From the NCBI RefSeq assembly GCF_016734815.1, contig NZ_JAERQF010000019.1, positions 1 through 64,000 on the forward strand: DNA of 64,000 bases, in the 5' to 3' direction. Within the stretch, counting starts at the first letter, position 1. The number at the start of each line of letters is the position of its first letter. This document shows, piece by piece, positions 17,780-26,534 of the stretch. The translations under genes and the position numbers were made by a program. The notes beneath the pieces were generated by a model. The model did not search any database and was not told where the DNA came from. It saw nothing but the letters and a program-made list of their open reading frames with translations. Origin of the DNA: Hymenobacter rubidus. Its GTDB lineage: Bacteria; Bacteroidota; Bacteroidia; Cytophagales; Hymenobacteraceae.

Positions 17780-18763
17780 ATGCAACTCGCCTTACCTGCC
17801 AATTCCCGGCCCCTGCTGCTCAAGTTTCAGTCGCTGATTGCGCTGTTTGTGCTTTGCCTGGGCATCAGCTTGCTGAGTGATAAGTTCCTGACCGGGGCCA
17901 ACTTCTGGAACGTGCTGCGGCAGATTTCGGTGAACGTGTGCATCTCAACGGGCATGACGCTGGTGGTGCTCACGGCGGGCATCGACTTATCGGTGGGCTC
18001 GGTGCTGGCGTTGGCGGGCGCCATAGCGGCGGGGCTGCTGCGCAACGGCATTGCCCTCACCGGGCCCGACTTGTTCATCGGCTTCACGGTGCTGGGCGCG
18101 GTGGTGGCGGGGCTGGGCACGGGCACGGCTTTGGGCTGGTTCAACGGCTGGGTGATTACGCGCTTCCGGCTGCCGCCCTTCGTGGCCACGCTGGCCATGC
18201 TTACCATTGCCCGCGGCCTCACCATGCTCTGGACCGGCGGCTTTCCGATTACCGGGCTGGGCGACTCGTTCGACTACCTGGGCACGGGCTGGCTGCTGGG
18301 CATTCCGGTGCCGGTGTGGGTGTCGGGGCTGATTGTGGCCCTGGCCGTGCTGGTTACCAACAAAACCCGGCTGGGCCGCTACATCTACGCCATTGGCGGC
18401 AGCGAAAGCGCGGCCCGGCTCTCGGGCGTGAACATCAACCGCGTAAAAACCACCGTGTACGCCCTGGCCGGGGCGCTGGCCGCGGTAGGCGGCCTGCTCG
18501 TCACGGCCCGCCTCGATTCGGCCCAGCCCAACGCCGGCAGCAGCTACGAGCTCGACTCGATTGCGGCGGTGGTGATTGGGGGCACCTCGCTGGCGGGCGG
18601 GCGTGGCAGTATTTTGGGCACGGTGCAGGGCGCCGTCATCATCGGCGTGCTGAACAACGGGCTGGTGCTGCTCAACGTGTCGCCCTTCTGGCAGCAGGTG
18701 GTGAAAGGCTTTGTGATTCTGCTGGCCGTGATTATTGACAAATCCAACGCTAAAAACGACTAG
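17780..18763 (+). CDS. Sugar ABC transporter permease (RbsC-like)
   Basis: A 327-residue membrane permease with eight to ten predicted helices. It carries the family blocks GMTLVVLTAGIDLSVGSVLA, NGWVITRFRLPPFVATLAML, the EAA-like region with IGGSESAARLSGVN, and VVIGGTSLAGGRGSILGT, all typical of RbsC. It would form a homodimer with the RbsA-like ATPase. The ATG at 17780 follows the repeat and gives a normal N-terminus; a longer reading frame begins inside the repeat and is rejected. The stop is 2 bases before the kinase start, so the two are translationally linked. Confidence 0.93.
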   Translation: MQLALPANSRPLLLKFQSLIALFVLCLGISLLSDKFLTGANFWNVLRQISVNVCISTGMTLVVLTAGIDLSVGSVLALAGAIAAGLLRNGIALTGPDLFIGFTVLGAVVAGLGTGTALGWFNGWVITRFRLPPFVATLAMLTIARGLTMLWTGGFPITGLGDSFDYLGTGWLLGIPVPVWVSGLIVALAVLVTNKTRLGRYIYAIGGSESAARLSGVNINRVKTTVYALAGALAAVGGLLVTARLDSAQPNAGSSYELDSIAAVVIGGTSLAGGRGSILGTVQGAVIIGVLNNGLVLLNVSPFWQQVVKGFVILLAVIIDKSNAKND

Positions 18764-18765
18764 CC

Positions 18766-20253
18766 GTGTTTCCTCCCTTCATCCTGGCCATCGACCAGGG
18801 CACCAGCAGCACCAAAACACTGCTATTCGATGCGACTGGCCAGGTGGTGGCCCGTGCCACGGTGCCACTGCCAACCAACTATTTTGGCAACGGCTACGTG
18901 GAGCAAGACCCCGAGGGCATCTACCAGAACGTGCTGGATTCGGTGGGGCAGTGCTTAACGGCATTTACCACCGCCGGGGGCAACCTGACGGATATAAAAT
19001 CGGCGGGCATCTCCAACCAGCGCGAAACCTTCGTGGTGTGGAACGCGGCCGGCAAACCGCTGCACCCGGCCGTGGTGTGGCAGTGCAAACGCTCCATCGG
19101 CGTGTGCGAACGCCTGAAAGCCGCGGGCCTGGAAGATGAAGTACAGGCCAGAACCGGGCTGTTCATCGACCCTTATTTTTCCGGCACCAAGCTCATCTGG
19201 CTGAATGAAAACGTGCCCGCCGTGCGCGAGGCCATCCACGCCGGCCAGGCCTACTTCGGCACCGTCGATACTTGGCTGCTCTACAAGCTAACCAACGGCC
19301 AGCGCTACCTCACCGACCACACCAACGCCTCGCGCACGCTGTTTTTCAACCTGCACACCCTGAACTGGGACGCCGATTTATTGGCCAAATTTGGCCTCGG
19401 CCGGTTGAATCTGCCGGCCCCCCGGCCATCGGCGAGCAGTTTCGGCGCAACTACATTTGGGGGCCTGCTCAGCCAGCCGGTGCGCCTGACGGCCATGATG
19501 GGCGACTCGCACGCCGCCGCATTTGGCGAGGGCTGCTTCGCGCCCGGCACCGCCAAAGCCACGCTGGGCACCGGCAGCTCCATCCTGATGAACATTGGCC
19601 CGGCGCCCAAAACCTCGCAGCACGGCATGGTCACCACCATTTGCTGGAGCATGGAAGGGCGCGTGGATTATGCGCTGGAAGGCGTTATTGTGACCTGTGG
19701 CGCTACCATCGAATGGCTGAAGAACAGCCTGGGCCTGTTTGCTGAAAGCCGCGACACCGAGGCCCTGGCCACCGCCGTGCCCGACAACGGCGGCGTGTAC
19801 CTCGTGCCCGCCTTCAGCGGCCTGGGCGCCCCGCACTGGCAGATGGACCGCAAGGCCAGCATCACGGGCCTCACCTTTGGCAGCACCAAAAACCACCTCG
19901 TGCGCGCCGCTCTCGAGTCCATACCGTTTCAGATACAGGACGTGCTGCAGGCCATGGCCCAGGACACCGGCCTGCCCCTGGCCGAGCTGATGGTGAACGG
20001 CGGCCTTACCGCCAACCGCTTCGTGCTCCAGTTGCTGGCCGACCTGCTCGGCACGCCCGTCAGCAACCAGAACAGCCCCGATATCTCGGCCCAGGGCGCC
20101 GCCTACCTGGCGGGCCTGCAAGCCGGCCTCTACCCCGATTTGGCGTATCTGGAAACCCTGGCTACCGGCCGTAACAGCATCCGGCCAGGGGCGGGCGCGC
20201 CCGCGGCGCAGGCAGCCCACGCCGGCTGGCGGGCAGCCATAGGCGAAGGCTAA
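18766..20253 (+). CDS. FGGY-family sugar kinase (glycerol kinase-like), GTG start
   Basis: A 495-residue carbohydrate kinase of the FGGY family that resembles glycerol kinase most closely. It has the ATP-binding DQGTSSTK at residues 10-17, GISNQRETFVVW, VDTWLLYKLTNG, MGDSHAAAFGEG, LGTGSSILMNIG and the C-terminal family signature VNGGLTANRFVLQLLADLLG. It would phosphorylate the ketose or polyol made by the isomerase. The GTG start is 2 bases after the permease stop. Glycerol kinase itself is possible on sequence, but glycerol would not need an isomerase or split transketolase; the known apulose kinase is also an FGGY protein, which makes it a credible alternative. Last gene of the operon. Confidence 0.88.
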   Translation: MFPPFILAIDQGTSSTKTLLFDATGQVVARATVPLPTNYFGNGYVEQDPEGIYQNVLDSVGQCLTAFTTAGGNLTDIKSAGISNQRETFVVWNAAGKPLHPAVVWQCKRSIGVCERLKAAGLEDEVQARTGLFIDPYFSGTKLIWLNENVPAVREAIHAGQAYFGTVDTWLLYKLTNGQRYLTDHTNASRTLFFNLHTLNWDADLLAKFGLGRLNLPAPRPSASSFGATTFGGLLSQPVRLTAMMGDSHAAAFGEGCFAPGTAKATLGTGSSILMNIGPAPKTSQHGMVTTICWSMEGRVDYALEGVIVTCGATIEWLKNSLGLFAESRDTEALATAVPDNGGVYLVPAFSGLGAPHWQMDRKASITGLTFGSTKNHLVRAALESIPFQIQDVLQAMAQDTGLPLAELMVNGGLTANRFVLQLLADLLGTPVSNQNSPDISAQGAAYLAGLQAGLYPDLAYLETLATGRNSIRPGAGAPAAQAAHAGWRAAIGEG

Positions 20254-20288
20254 CCCGCTGTCGGCGGGCGCGCCGGGCCGGAATCCGG

Positions 20289-20296
20289 TATCTTTG
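20289..20296 (+). promoter_or_regulatory. Putative -7 element TATCTTTG for ribB
   Basis: TAnnTTTG match 49 bases upstream of the ribB ATG; no clear TTG box is seen at the usual spacing. Confidence 0.45.
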
Positions 20297-20344
20297 GGCC
20301 CTTGTTGTTCTACTCAAGCAGCTCGCAGAGGCTGCGCCCCGTTC

Positions 20345-20986
20345 ATGAAAGCAGCTGAAGTGCCCGTTCTGGAGCCCATTGTGCTCGATACCATTGAAGA
20401 AGGCGTTGCCGCCGTTCGGGCCGGCCAGGTCATCATTGTGGTGGACGACGAGGACCGCGAAAACGAGGGCGACATGATTTGTGCCTCCGAGTGCGTCACG
20501 CCGGAGCTGGTCAACTTCATGGTACGCGAGGGCCGGGGCCTGCTCTGCGTGTCGCTGCCGGCCGAGCGCTGCCAGCAGCTGGACTTGCCGCTGATGGTGG
20601 CGGACAACACAGCATTGCACCAAACGGCCTTCACCGTGTCCGTCGATTTGCTGGGACCCGACTGCGGCACCGGCATTTCGGCCAGCGACCGCGCCCGCAC
20701 CATCCAGGCCCTCATAAATCCGGCAACCAAACCGGCGCAGCTGGGCCGGCCGGGGCATATTTTCCCGCTGATTGCCAATGCCGGCGGCGTACAGGCCCGC
20801 CCCGGCCACACCGAGGCAGCCTTGGATTTTGCCCGCTTGGCGGGTTATCAGCCTTCGGGCGTGCTCATTGAGGTGCTGAGCAAGGACGGTAGTATGGCCC
20901 GTCTGCCTGAACTGCGCCAGTTGGCCACCCGGCTTGGATTGAAACTGGTGAGCATCCAGGACTTGATAGCACACCTCAGCGCGTAA
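20345..20986 (+). CDS. ribB: 3,4-dihydroxy-2-butanone-4-phosphate synthase
   Basis: Converts ribulose 5-phosphate to the four-carbon precursor of riboflavin plus formate. The 213 residues contain the Mg-binding motif VVDDEDRENEGD (residues 32-43), REGRGLLCVSL, the catalytic block GTGISASDRARTIQ, RPGHIFPL and GHTEAALDFARLAGY, ending in the expected RLGLKLVSIQDLI. There is no GTP cyclohydrolase II domain, so it is the single-function form. The ATG at 20345 fits the family start. Its own promoter suggests it is independent of the kinase upstream. Confidence 0.95.
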   Translation: MKAAEVPVLEPIVLDTIEEGVAAVRAGQVIIVVDDEDRENEGDMICASECVTPELVNFMVREGRGLLCVSLPAERCQQLDLPLMVADNTALHQTAFTVSVDLLGPDCGTGISASDRARTIQALINPATKPAQLGRPGHIFPLIANAGGVQARPGHTEAALDFARLAGYQPSGVLIEVLSKDGSMARLPELRQLATRLGLKLVSIQDLIAHLSA

Positions 20987-21267
20987 GCACCTGATAACCT
21001 ACACGTAGGCCACAGCAATGCTGCAGCCAAGCAAGCCTTTTCGCTCGCGGCAGCACTCCCTTATTGGCATTCGTCAAATGCAGCATCCAGACCCGCCGGG
21101 GGCCGCCTGGGGCGCTTCGTTCATGCCGCAATGCGGTTGTTTGCATTGGCTGAAAGGCAGAAGTAACCGAAGCATTTAAGGTATTTCCGCCGTCCTCTTT
21201 GCTGATGAGGCACGCACTGGGTATTAAAGCAAAAACCGCCCCTGTGTTTCACAGAGACGGTTTTCAG
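20987..21267. other. Gap between ribB and tRNA-Arg
   Basis: I see no gene, repeat or convincing terminator in these 281 bases. Confidence 0.4.
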
Positions 21268-21339
21268 TGGCCACGTTAGGAATCGAACCTAAATCAAGAG
21301 CTTCGGAAACTCTCATACTATCCGTTGTACGACGTGGCC
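21268..21339 (-). tRNA. tRNA-Arg (anticodon CCG)
   Basis: A full 72-nt cloverleaf on the minus strand. The acceptor stem ggccacg pairs with cgtggcc; D stem gtac/gtat; anticodon stem agagt/gctct around loop ttccgaa gives anticodon CCG, reading the codon CGG; T arm ttagg, ttcgatt, cctaa. The discriminator is A and no CCA is encoded, as usual in this phylum. Confidence 0.93.
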
Positions 21340-21442
21340 AGGGCCGGATTGGACTGCAAAAGTAGCCGCAAAAGCTTCGGCAGCCAAATAGTGCGGCCGC
21401 TTTTCTATTCAACTGCTGCTTCTACCGGCTGACTGCATAAAC

Positions 21443-21483
21443 GAAAAAAGCCTCGCCGACACAACACCGGCGAGGCTTTTTTC
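21443..21483 (-). terminator. Intrinsic terminator of sucC
   Basis: Hairpin aaaaaagcctcgccg / cggcgaggctttttt, 18 bases beyond the sucC stop on the minus strand; it can also act on the plus strand. Confidence 0.88.
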
Positions 21484-21500
21484 GTCAAACTTTCAGCGGC

Positions 21501-22697
<1,197 letters not shown>

Positions 22698-22747
22698 AAA
22701 AACGGGTAAGGGAGTGGTGATTCTACGCGGACCTTCGGTTGCTGACG

Positions 22748-22755
22748 CGAAAGTA
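22748..22755 (-). promoter_or_regulatory. Putative -7 element TACTTTCG for sucC
   Basis: Near-consensus TAnnTTTG variant on the minus strand, 50 bases upstream of the start. The same variant stands before the rhodanese gene. Confidence 0.4.
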
Positions 22756-22807
22756 CGACGATGGCTGGCAAAAGCGGAATAATATGTAGCAGAAGCTTCA
22801 TCTTACG

Positions 22808-23977
22808 CTACTGCGCATACCAGCGGGCCAATACGGCTTCGGCCGGCTTGTGCTGGGGCGTGAAATCGGCGTGGCGGCGCGCCGGGCCGTCGGCGGCCAG
22901 GCCGGGGTACCATTTCCAGATAAACAGGCCTTTCAGCCACGGCTGGCCCCAGCAGGCCCGAAACAGGGCCTCGTAGCAGCGCGCCTGCGTGGCCTCGTCG
23001 GGCGTGGCGAAGGCGGCCGTGCGCTCGGGCCATTCCCAGGGCCGGGCGGCGGCGTCGGGGGTGGTTTTGTAGCCCACTTCGGTAAAAACGATGGGTCGCT
23101 TGATTTTTTTCTGCCAGGCAGCGAGCCGTTGCAGGTGCGGCGCCCAACCCAATAACAGCGCATCAAGCGAAGGGCTGGCGGCCGTGCTCAGCGGAAAATA
23201 GGCCTGAATGCCCACGTAGTCCAGCGCGTCCCAGAAACGGATTTGCTCGTACTCGCCGCTCCAGTTGGCGGCGTAGGTTAGCGGGCCGTGGTAGACCTTG
23301 CGAATGGCTTTGATGAGGCCGCGCCAGGCTTTCTCGTGGGCCGGCTCCGTGGCGTGCAACAGCTCGGTGCCAATGCAGAGGCCGTCGAACCGATTGGCTT
23401 CGGCCAGAGCCGCGTAGTGCAGCATGAACGTAGAATAATTGGCAAACCACGCCTGCCAGTCGGCCGGGGTAGCCATGTTGATGTCGCCGGGCCAGGACTT
23501 GGGCCCGCGCACCCACAAGTGCGGCTTGAGCAGCGTGCGGATGTGGTGCCGGTGCGCCAGCGCCGCCGTGTAGACAAGCCCGGCGTCGCTCTCACCCCAC
23601 AGCCCGCGCCGGCCAGCGGGCCGCGCGGTATTCACCCGGATAGCGGGCTCAGCCGCGCCGCCCTGCCAGCCAAACGGCATCTGAGCAATCCAGCTGACGT
23701 GGTCGCGCAGCAGCGGGGCCAGCTCGGCCTCGGTAATGGAGTCGCCGCCTACCCAGCTCACGCCGCGCAAGCGGGTGCTGTCGGCCGGCGCGGCAGCGGG
23801 CCGGGGAGTGCCAGAAGCCCCGGCGGCCAGCTCGGCTGCTATTGCCAGGGTGGCTTGCGGGCTTGCGCGGCGGCTGGCCATTCCGTTCCCCAGCAAGCGC
23901 CGCAGCACCAGCAGCAATGCCGTCACGAACAGCAGCGCCAGCCACCAGCGGCGCCCCAACAGTGAGGAGAAAGGCAT
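22808..23977 (-). CDS. Membrane-anchored GH113-like glycoside hydrolase
   Basis: A 389-residue protein with an N-terminal membrane helix (about residues 10-27, WWLALLFVTALLLVL) and an exported TIM-barrel domain resembling GH113 beta-mannanases. Motifs are RGVSWVGGD, then HHIRTLLKPHLWVRGP, the acid/base candidate Glu205 in IGTELLHA and the nucleophile candidate Glu300 in VFTEVGYKT, followed by WLKGLFIWKWYPG. It probably cleaves beta-mannan or a related cell-surface glycan. The start at 23977 is preferred because a -7 element lies at 24008-24015 on this strand, so the upstream in-frame ATG at 24010 would not be transcribed. Divergent from the ABC gene on its right. Confidence 0.75.
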   Translation of the reverse strand: MPFSSLLGRRWWLALLFVTALLLVLRRLLGNGMASRRASPQATLAIAAELAAGASGTPRPAAAPADSTRLRGVSWVGGDSITEAELAPLLRDHVSWIAQMPFGWQGGAAEPAIRVNTARPAGRRGLWGESDAGLVYTAALAHRHHIRTLLKPHLWVRGPKSWPGDINMATPADWQAWFANYSTFMLHYAALAEANRFDGLCIGTELLHATEPAHEKAWRGLIKAIRKVYHGPLTYAANWSGEYEQIRFWDALDYVGIQAYFPLSTAASPSLDALLLGWAPHLQRLAAWQKKIKRPIVFTEVGYKTTPDAAARPWEWPERTAAFATPDEATQARCYEALFRACWGQPWLKGLFIWKWYPGLAADGPARRHADFTPQHKPAEAVLARWYAQ

Positions 23978-24007
23978 CGCAAAAAAATTTCCAGTCACAG
24001 GCATACC

Positions 24008-24015
24008 CAAAGCTA
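24008..24015 (-). promoter_or_regulatory. -7 element TAGCTTTG for the GH113-like gene
   Basis: Perfect TAnnTTTG on the minus strand, about 30 bases before the chosen ATG. Confidence 0.5.
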
Positions 24016-24069
24016 CGCGTTGGCCGAAGTTGCGTATAGCTCCCGGCTGCGCTCCGCCCGGATTGTGCG

Positions 24070-24077
24070 TAGCTTTG
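24070..24077 (+). promoter_or_regulatory. -7 element TAGCTTTG for the LolD-type ATPase gene
   Basis: Identical octamer on the plus strand, 37 bases before the TTG start; forms a divergent promoter pair with the one at 24008. Confidence 0.5.
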
Positions 24078-24114
24078 CCGTACCCGCACCATTCACGTCT
24101 ATCGCCGCCTACCG

Positions 24115-24774
24115 TTGCTGCAAGCTATCAACATTCATAAGAGCTACAATGCTCTGAACGTGCTCAAGGGCATCGATTTAACGATTGAGAAGTCGGAAAT
24201 CGTGAGCATTGTCGGCTCCTCGGGGGCCGGCAAAAGCACGCTGCTGCACATTCTGGGCACGCTCGACACGCCCGATTCCGGCGATATCCTGTTCGATGGC
24301 GAGTCGGTGAGCTCGTTGGGGCGCAACGATTTGGCCCGGTTTCGCAACCGGCACATCGGCTTCATCTTCCAGTTTCACAACCTGCTGCCCGAGTTCACGG
24401 CCCTCGAAAACGTGTGCCTGCCCGCCTACCTGGCTGGCCGCACCGAAAAAGAAGTGCGCGTGCGGGCCCGTGAGCTCCTCGCCATGATGAACATGGAGCA
24501 CCGCGCCGAGCACAAGCCCAGCGAAATGAGCGGCGGCGAGCAACAGCGTGTGTCGGTGGCGCGCTCACTCATCAACTCGCCCGAAATCATTTTCGCCGAC
24601 GAGCCCAGCGGCAACCTCGACACCAAAAATGCCCAGGAGCTGCACCAGATTTTCTTCCTGCTGCGCAAGGAACTGGGGCAGACCTTCGTCATCGTGACGC
24701 ACAACGACCAGCTGGCCGAAATGGCCGACCGCAAGATTGTGATGCGCGACGGCCATATTCTGGAGGGCGGGTAA
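24115..24774 (+). CDS. LolD-type ABC transporter ATPase, TTG start
   Basis: A 219-residue ATPase of the LolD/MacB/FtsE class. Walker A is GSSGAGKST at residues 34-42, the signature is [15 protein letters not shown], and Walker B is [13 protein letters not shown]. LolD pairs with LolC/E-type permeases to release lipoproteins from the inner membrane, but no permease gene is adjacent, so the partner is elsewhere. The TTG start is inferred from alignment with the family's opening ([20 protein letters not shown]); no ATG is available before the Walker A region. Confidence 0.85.
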   Translation: MLQAINIHKSYNALNVLKGIDLTIEKSEIVSIVGSSGAGKSTLLHILGTLDTPDSGDILFDGESVSSLGRNDLARFRNRHIGFIFQFHNLLPEFTALENVCLPAYLAGRTEKEVRVRARELLAMMNMEHRAEHKPSEMSGGEQQRVSVARSLINSPEIIFADEPSGNLDTKNAQELHQIFFLLRKELGQTFVIVTHNDQLAEMADRKIVMRDGHILEGG

Positions 24775-24811
24775 GTCTTCGGTTGAGAAACCAATAATCA
24801 GCACATAAAAA

Positions 24812-24841
24812 CGTCATGCTGAGCGCAGTCGAGGCATGACG
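24812..24841. repeat. Truncated family A element
   Basis: Only the tips remain: cgtcatgc and gcatgacg enclose a short tgagcgcagtcgag from one arm. It looks like an internal deletion derivative, 38 bases after the LolD-type gene. Confidence 0.7.
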
Positions 24842-25417
24842 TTCTTATGTTAACGCTCTGCCTGCTCCCCTACCGCGCCGCGGGGCTGCCGGAAAAATGG
24901 GCCAAGCGCAAGGCTTGGCTGCCAGAAAAAGGGATGAGTGAACAACCGGCCGGGAACGGGCAATGGAAGCCGGCGCCAACATTCCATCATCCGGCCACGG
25001 GCCGGGCCAGGACGCGTCAGGCGGTACCGGTCGCGAGTCGGTGTGCCGCTGCCGTATCAGGGGCTACAAACTTCTACCCGGAAGGAACAGAAAAATGGTT
25101 GTTTCGGCCGGTAAAAAAATCGAAGCTGCATCTGTAAAACGGCAGCCGCCATGCGGAGCGCAGTCACGGCACCCAGCGGGCTTCAACTTATTTCTCTCGA
25201 TTGGGCCACTGCGTTAGGCAAGCGGTTGCGCCGCGCTCGGCGTGGCGGTGCTTGCTGCGGCTTTTTTAACCCGTGCCTTCGCTGTGTCTCCTCATTGCTA
25301 AAGCCAGTGGCCGGCTAAAGTTCGTTCGCACCAGCGATTCAGGGCCGGAATGGAACCTTTAGCCACTCAGAATTGCTTCATTGCCATTCCTCCAACCTGA
25401 TTAGCTTTTACTAAAAG
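24842..25417. other. Gene-free stretch
   Basis: A 96-codon open frame from 24847 has no recognisable domain, no promoter and a composition unlike neighbouring genes, so I do not call it. Nothing else is seen until the AT-rich promoter zone. Confidence 0.45.
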
Positions 25418-25450
25418 CAAATATTTTTTGTTATTGCTGATAAATATTTG
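25418..25450. promoter_or_regulatory. Inverted repeat upstream of the orphan gene
   Basis: Perfect 9-bp arms caaatattt and aaatatttg separated by 15 bases in an AT-rich zone; a second small palindrome cttttactaaaag lies just before it. A regulator-binding site is possible. Confidence 0.4.
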
Positions 25451-25479
25451 ATTTACAGCAGTAAAATTTACCAATATTT

Positions 25480-25512
25480 TTGGCTTTTTTCGCACGATTT
25501 CTTTTACCTTTG
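25480..25512 (+). promoter_or_regulatory. Bacteroidota promoter of the orphan phage-like gene
   Basis: TTG at 25480-25482 and TACCTTTG at 25505-25512 with 22 bases between, in the range used by this phylum, 45 bases before the ATG. Confidence 0.65.
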
Positions 25513-25557
25513 GGTTATACTCACGAACATCAGTTGGACACATAAAAAAATACCGCC

Positions 25558-26343
25558 ATGAACGAGGCCACCAAAACCACCAAGGACATTACCAAAAAGG
25601 TTAAAATCGAGAGCTACGACATCAGCCGCTCCGACGAAACGCTGGATTTGGCGAAGGACCTCGCTAAGTTCATCAAGGACAACAAGCTCACCACCAACGT
25701 GCAGGGCAAAGAGTTCGTGAACGTGGAAGGCTGGCAATACGCCGGCTCGCGCCTGGGCATTGTGCCCATCGTGGAGCACGTCATCAACGTGAGCAGCCCC
25801 GAGGAAATGAAATACCAGGCCAAAGTGACGCTGTTTGACATTCGTCATCAGACCACGGTTGGTGCCGGCTTTGCCGTGTGCTCGAACAAAGAGAGCGGCA
25901 AGAAATTCTACCAGGAGTTTGCCATCATGAGCATGGCCCAGACGCGCGCCATCGGCAAAGCCTACCGCAACTGCCTGGCTTGGATTATCCGCGCCGCCGG
26001 CTACGAGCCCACGCCGGCCGAAGAAATGGACTACAACACCAACACGCCCGCCGCTGCTCCGGCCCCGGCGGCTGTGGCCCATGCCGTGCCCGCCATGCAG
26101 GTGGTACCGGCTGAGGCGCCTGCCGTAGCGGCTGAGGCCCCTGCTGCGCCCGTGCAGTACGCCACGGCCGCTCAGAAAGAGGAAATCATCCGCTTGCTGA
26201 ACCACCCGGTCATCACCCGTCCGGAGAAAACCAAAATGCTGCTCAACATCAACCGCCTCGACGAGGAGCGTGCGGTGCAGGCCATTGCCAAGCTGCGCAA
26301 AGCCATCGACGACCGCGAGAACGGCGAGAAGGCCGCTGCCTAA
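25558..26343 (+). CDS. Orphan phage-like protein of unknown function
   Basis: A 261-residue soluble protein that I cannot assign. Residues about 25-165 form a compact domain with KEFVNVEGWQYAGSRLGIVP and SMAQTRAIGKAYRNCLAWII followed by AAGYEPTPAEEMD; this layout resembles proteins near recombination genes in phages and haloarchaeal viruses. Residues 166-205 are an Ala/Pro-rich linker. Residues 206-261 are a small helical module (AAQKEEIIRLL, then LDEERAVQAIAKLRKAIDD) like the C-terminal tails of some phage recombination proteins. It has a textbook promoter and terminator and no phage neighbours, so it may be a domesticated gene. A decayed copy of its 3' end lies at 29166-29316. Confidence 0.55.
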   Translation: MNEATKTTKDITKKVKIESYDISRSDETLDLAKDLAKFIKDNKLTTNVQGKEFVNVEGWQYAGSRLGIVPIVEHVINVSSPEEMKYQAKVTLFDIRHQTTVGAGFAVCSNKESGKKFYQEFAIMSMAQTRAIGKAYRNCLAWIIRAAGYEPTPAEEMDYNTNTPAAAPAPAAVAHAVPAMQVVPAEAPAVAAEAPAAPVQYATAAQKEEIIRLLNHPVITRPEKTKMLLNINRLDEERAVQAIAKLRKAIDDRENGEKAAA

Positions 26344-26360
26344 GCTTCGGCTGCATGAAC

Positions 26361-26396
26361 AGAAAAGCCCGGCACCTTGCGGTGCCGGGCTTTTCT
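26361..26396 (+). terminator. Intrinsic terminator of the orphan gene
   Basis: Hairpin agaaaagcccggcacc / ggtgccgggcttttct with loop ttgc, 17 bases after the stop. Confidence 0.9.
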
Positions 26397-26534
26397 GTTC
26401 TTCCATCCATCCTTCTAGCGACAATGGAAGAAAGGCGGCTTCTTTTAGCAATGCCTCGGCTCGGAGCCGGATTGATTGAGTTAACCCGGCTCCGAGCCAA
26501 GCCTGCTACTTAAATCCGCCAAAGCGGACTTGGG

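Noticed and set aside
18766-20253. Plain glycerol kinase (glpK) call
   Set aside because: Sequence resembles it, but there is no glycerol facilitator or glycerol-3-phosphate dehydrogenase nearby, and the gene closes an isomerase/transketolase/ABC operon; kept as a general FGGY kinase.
20254-20344. FMN riboswitch before ribB
   Set aside because: The gap is 91 bases and lacks the conserved stems and loops of the RFN element.
24847-25137. Possible 96-residue gene
   Set aside because: No recognisable domain, promoter or conserved-looking composition; begins within the truncated repeat zone.
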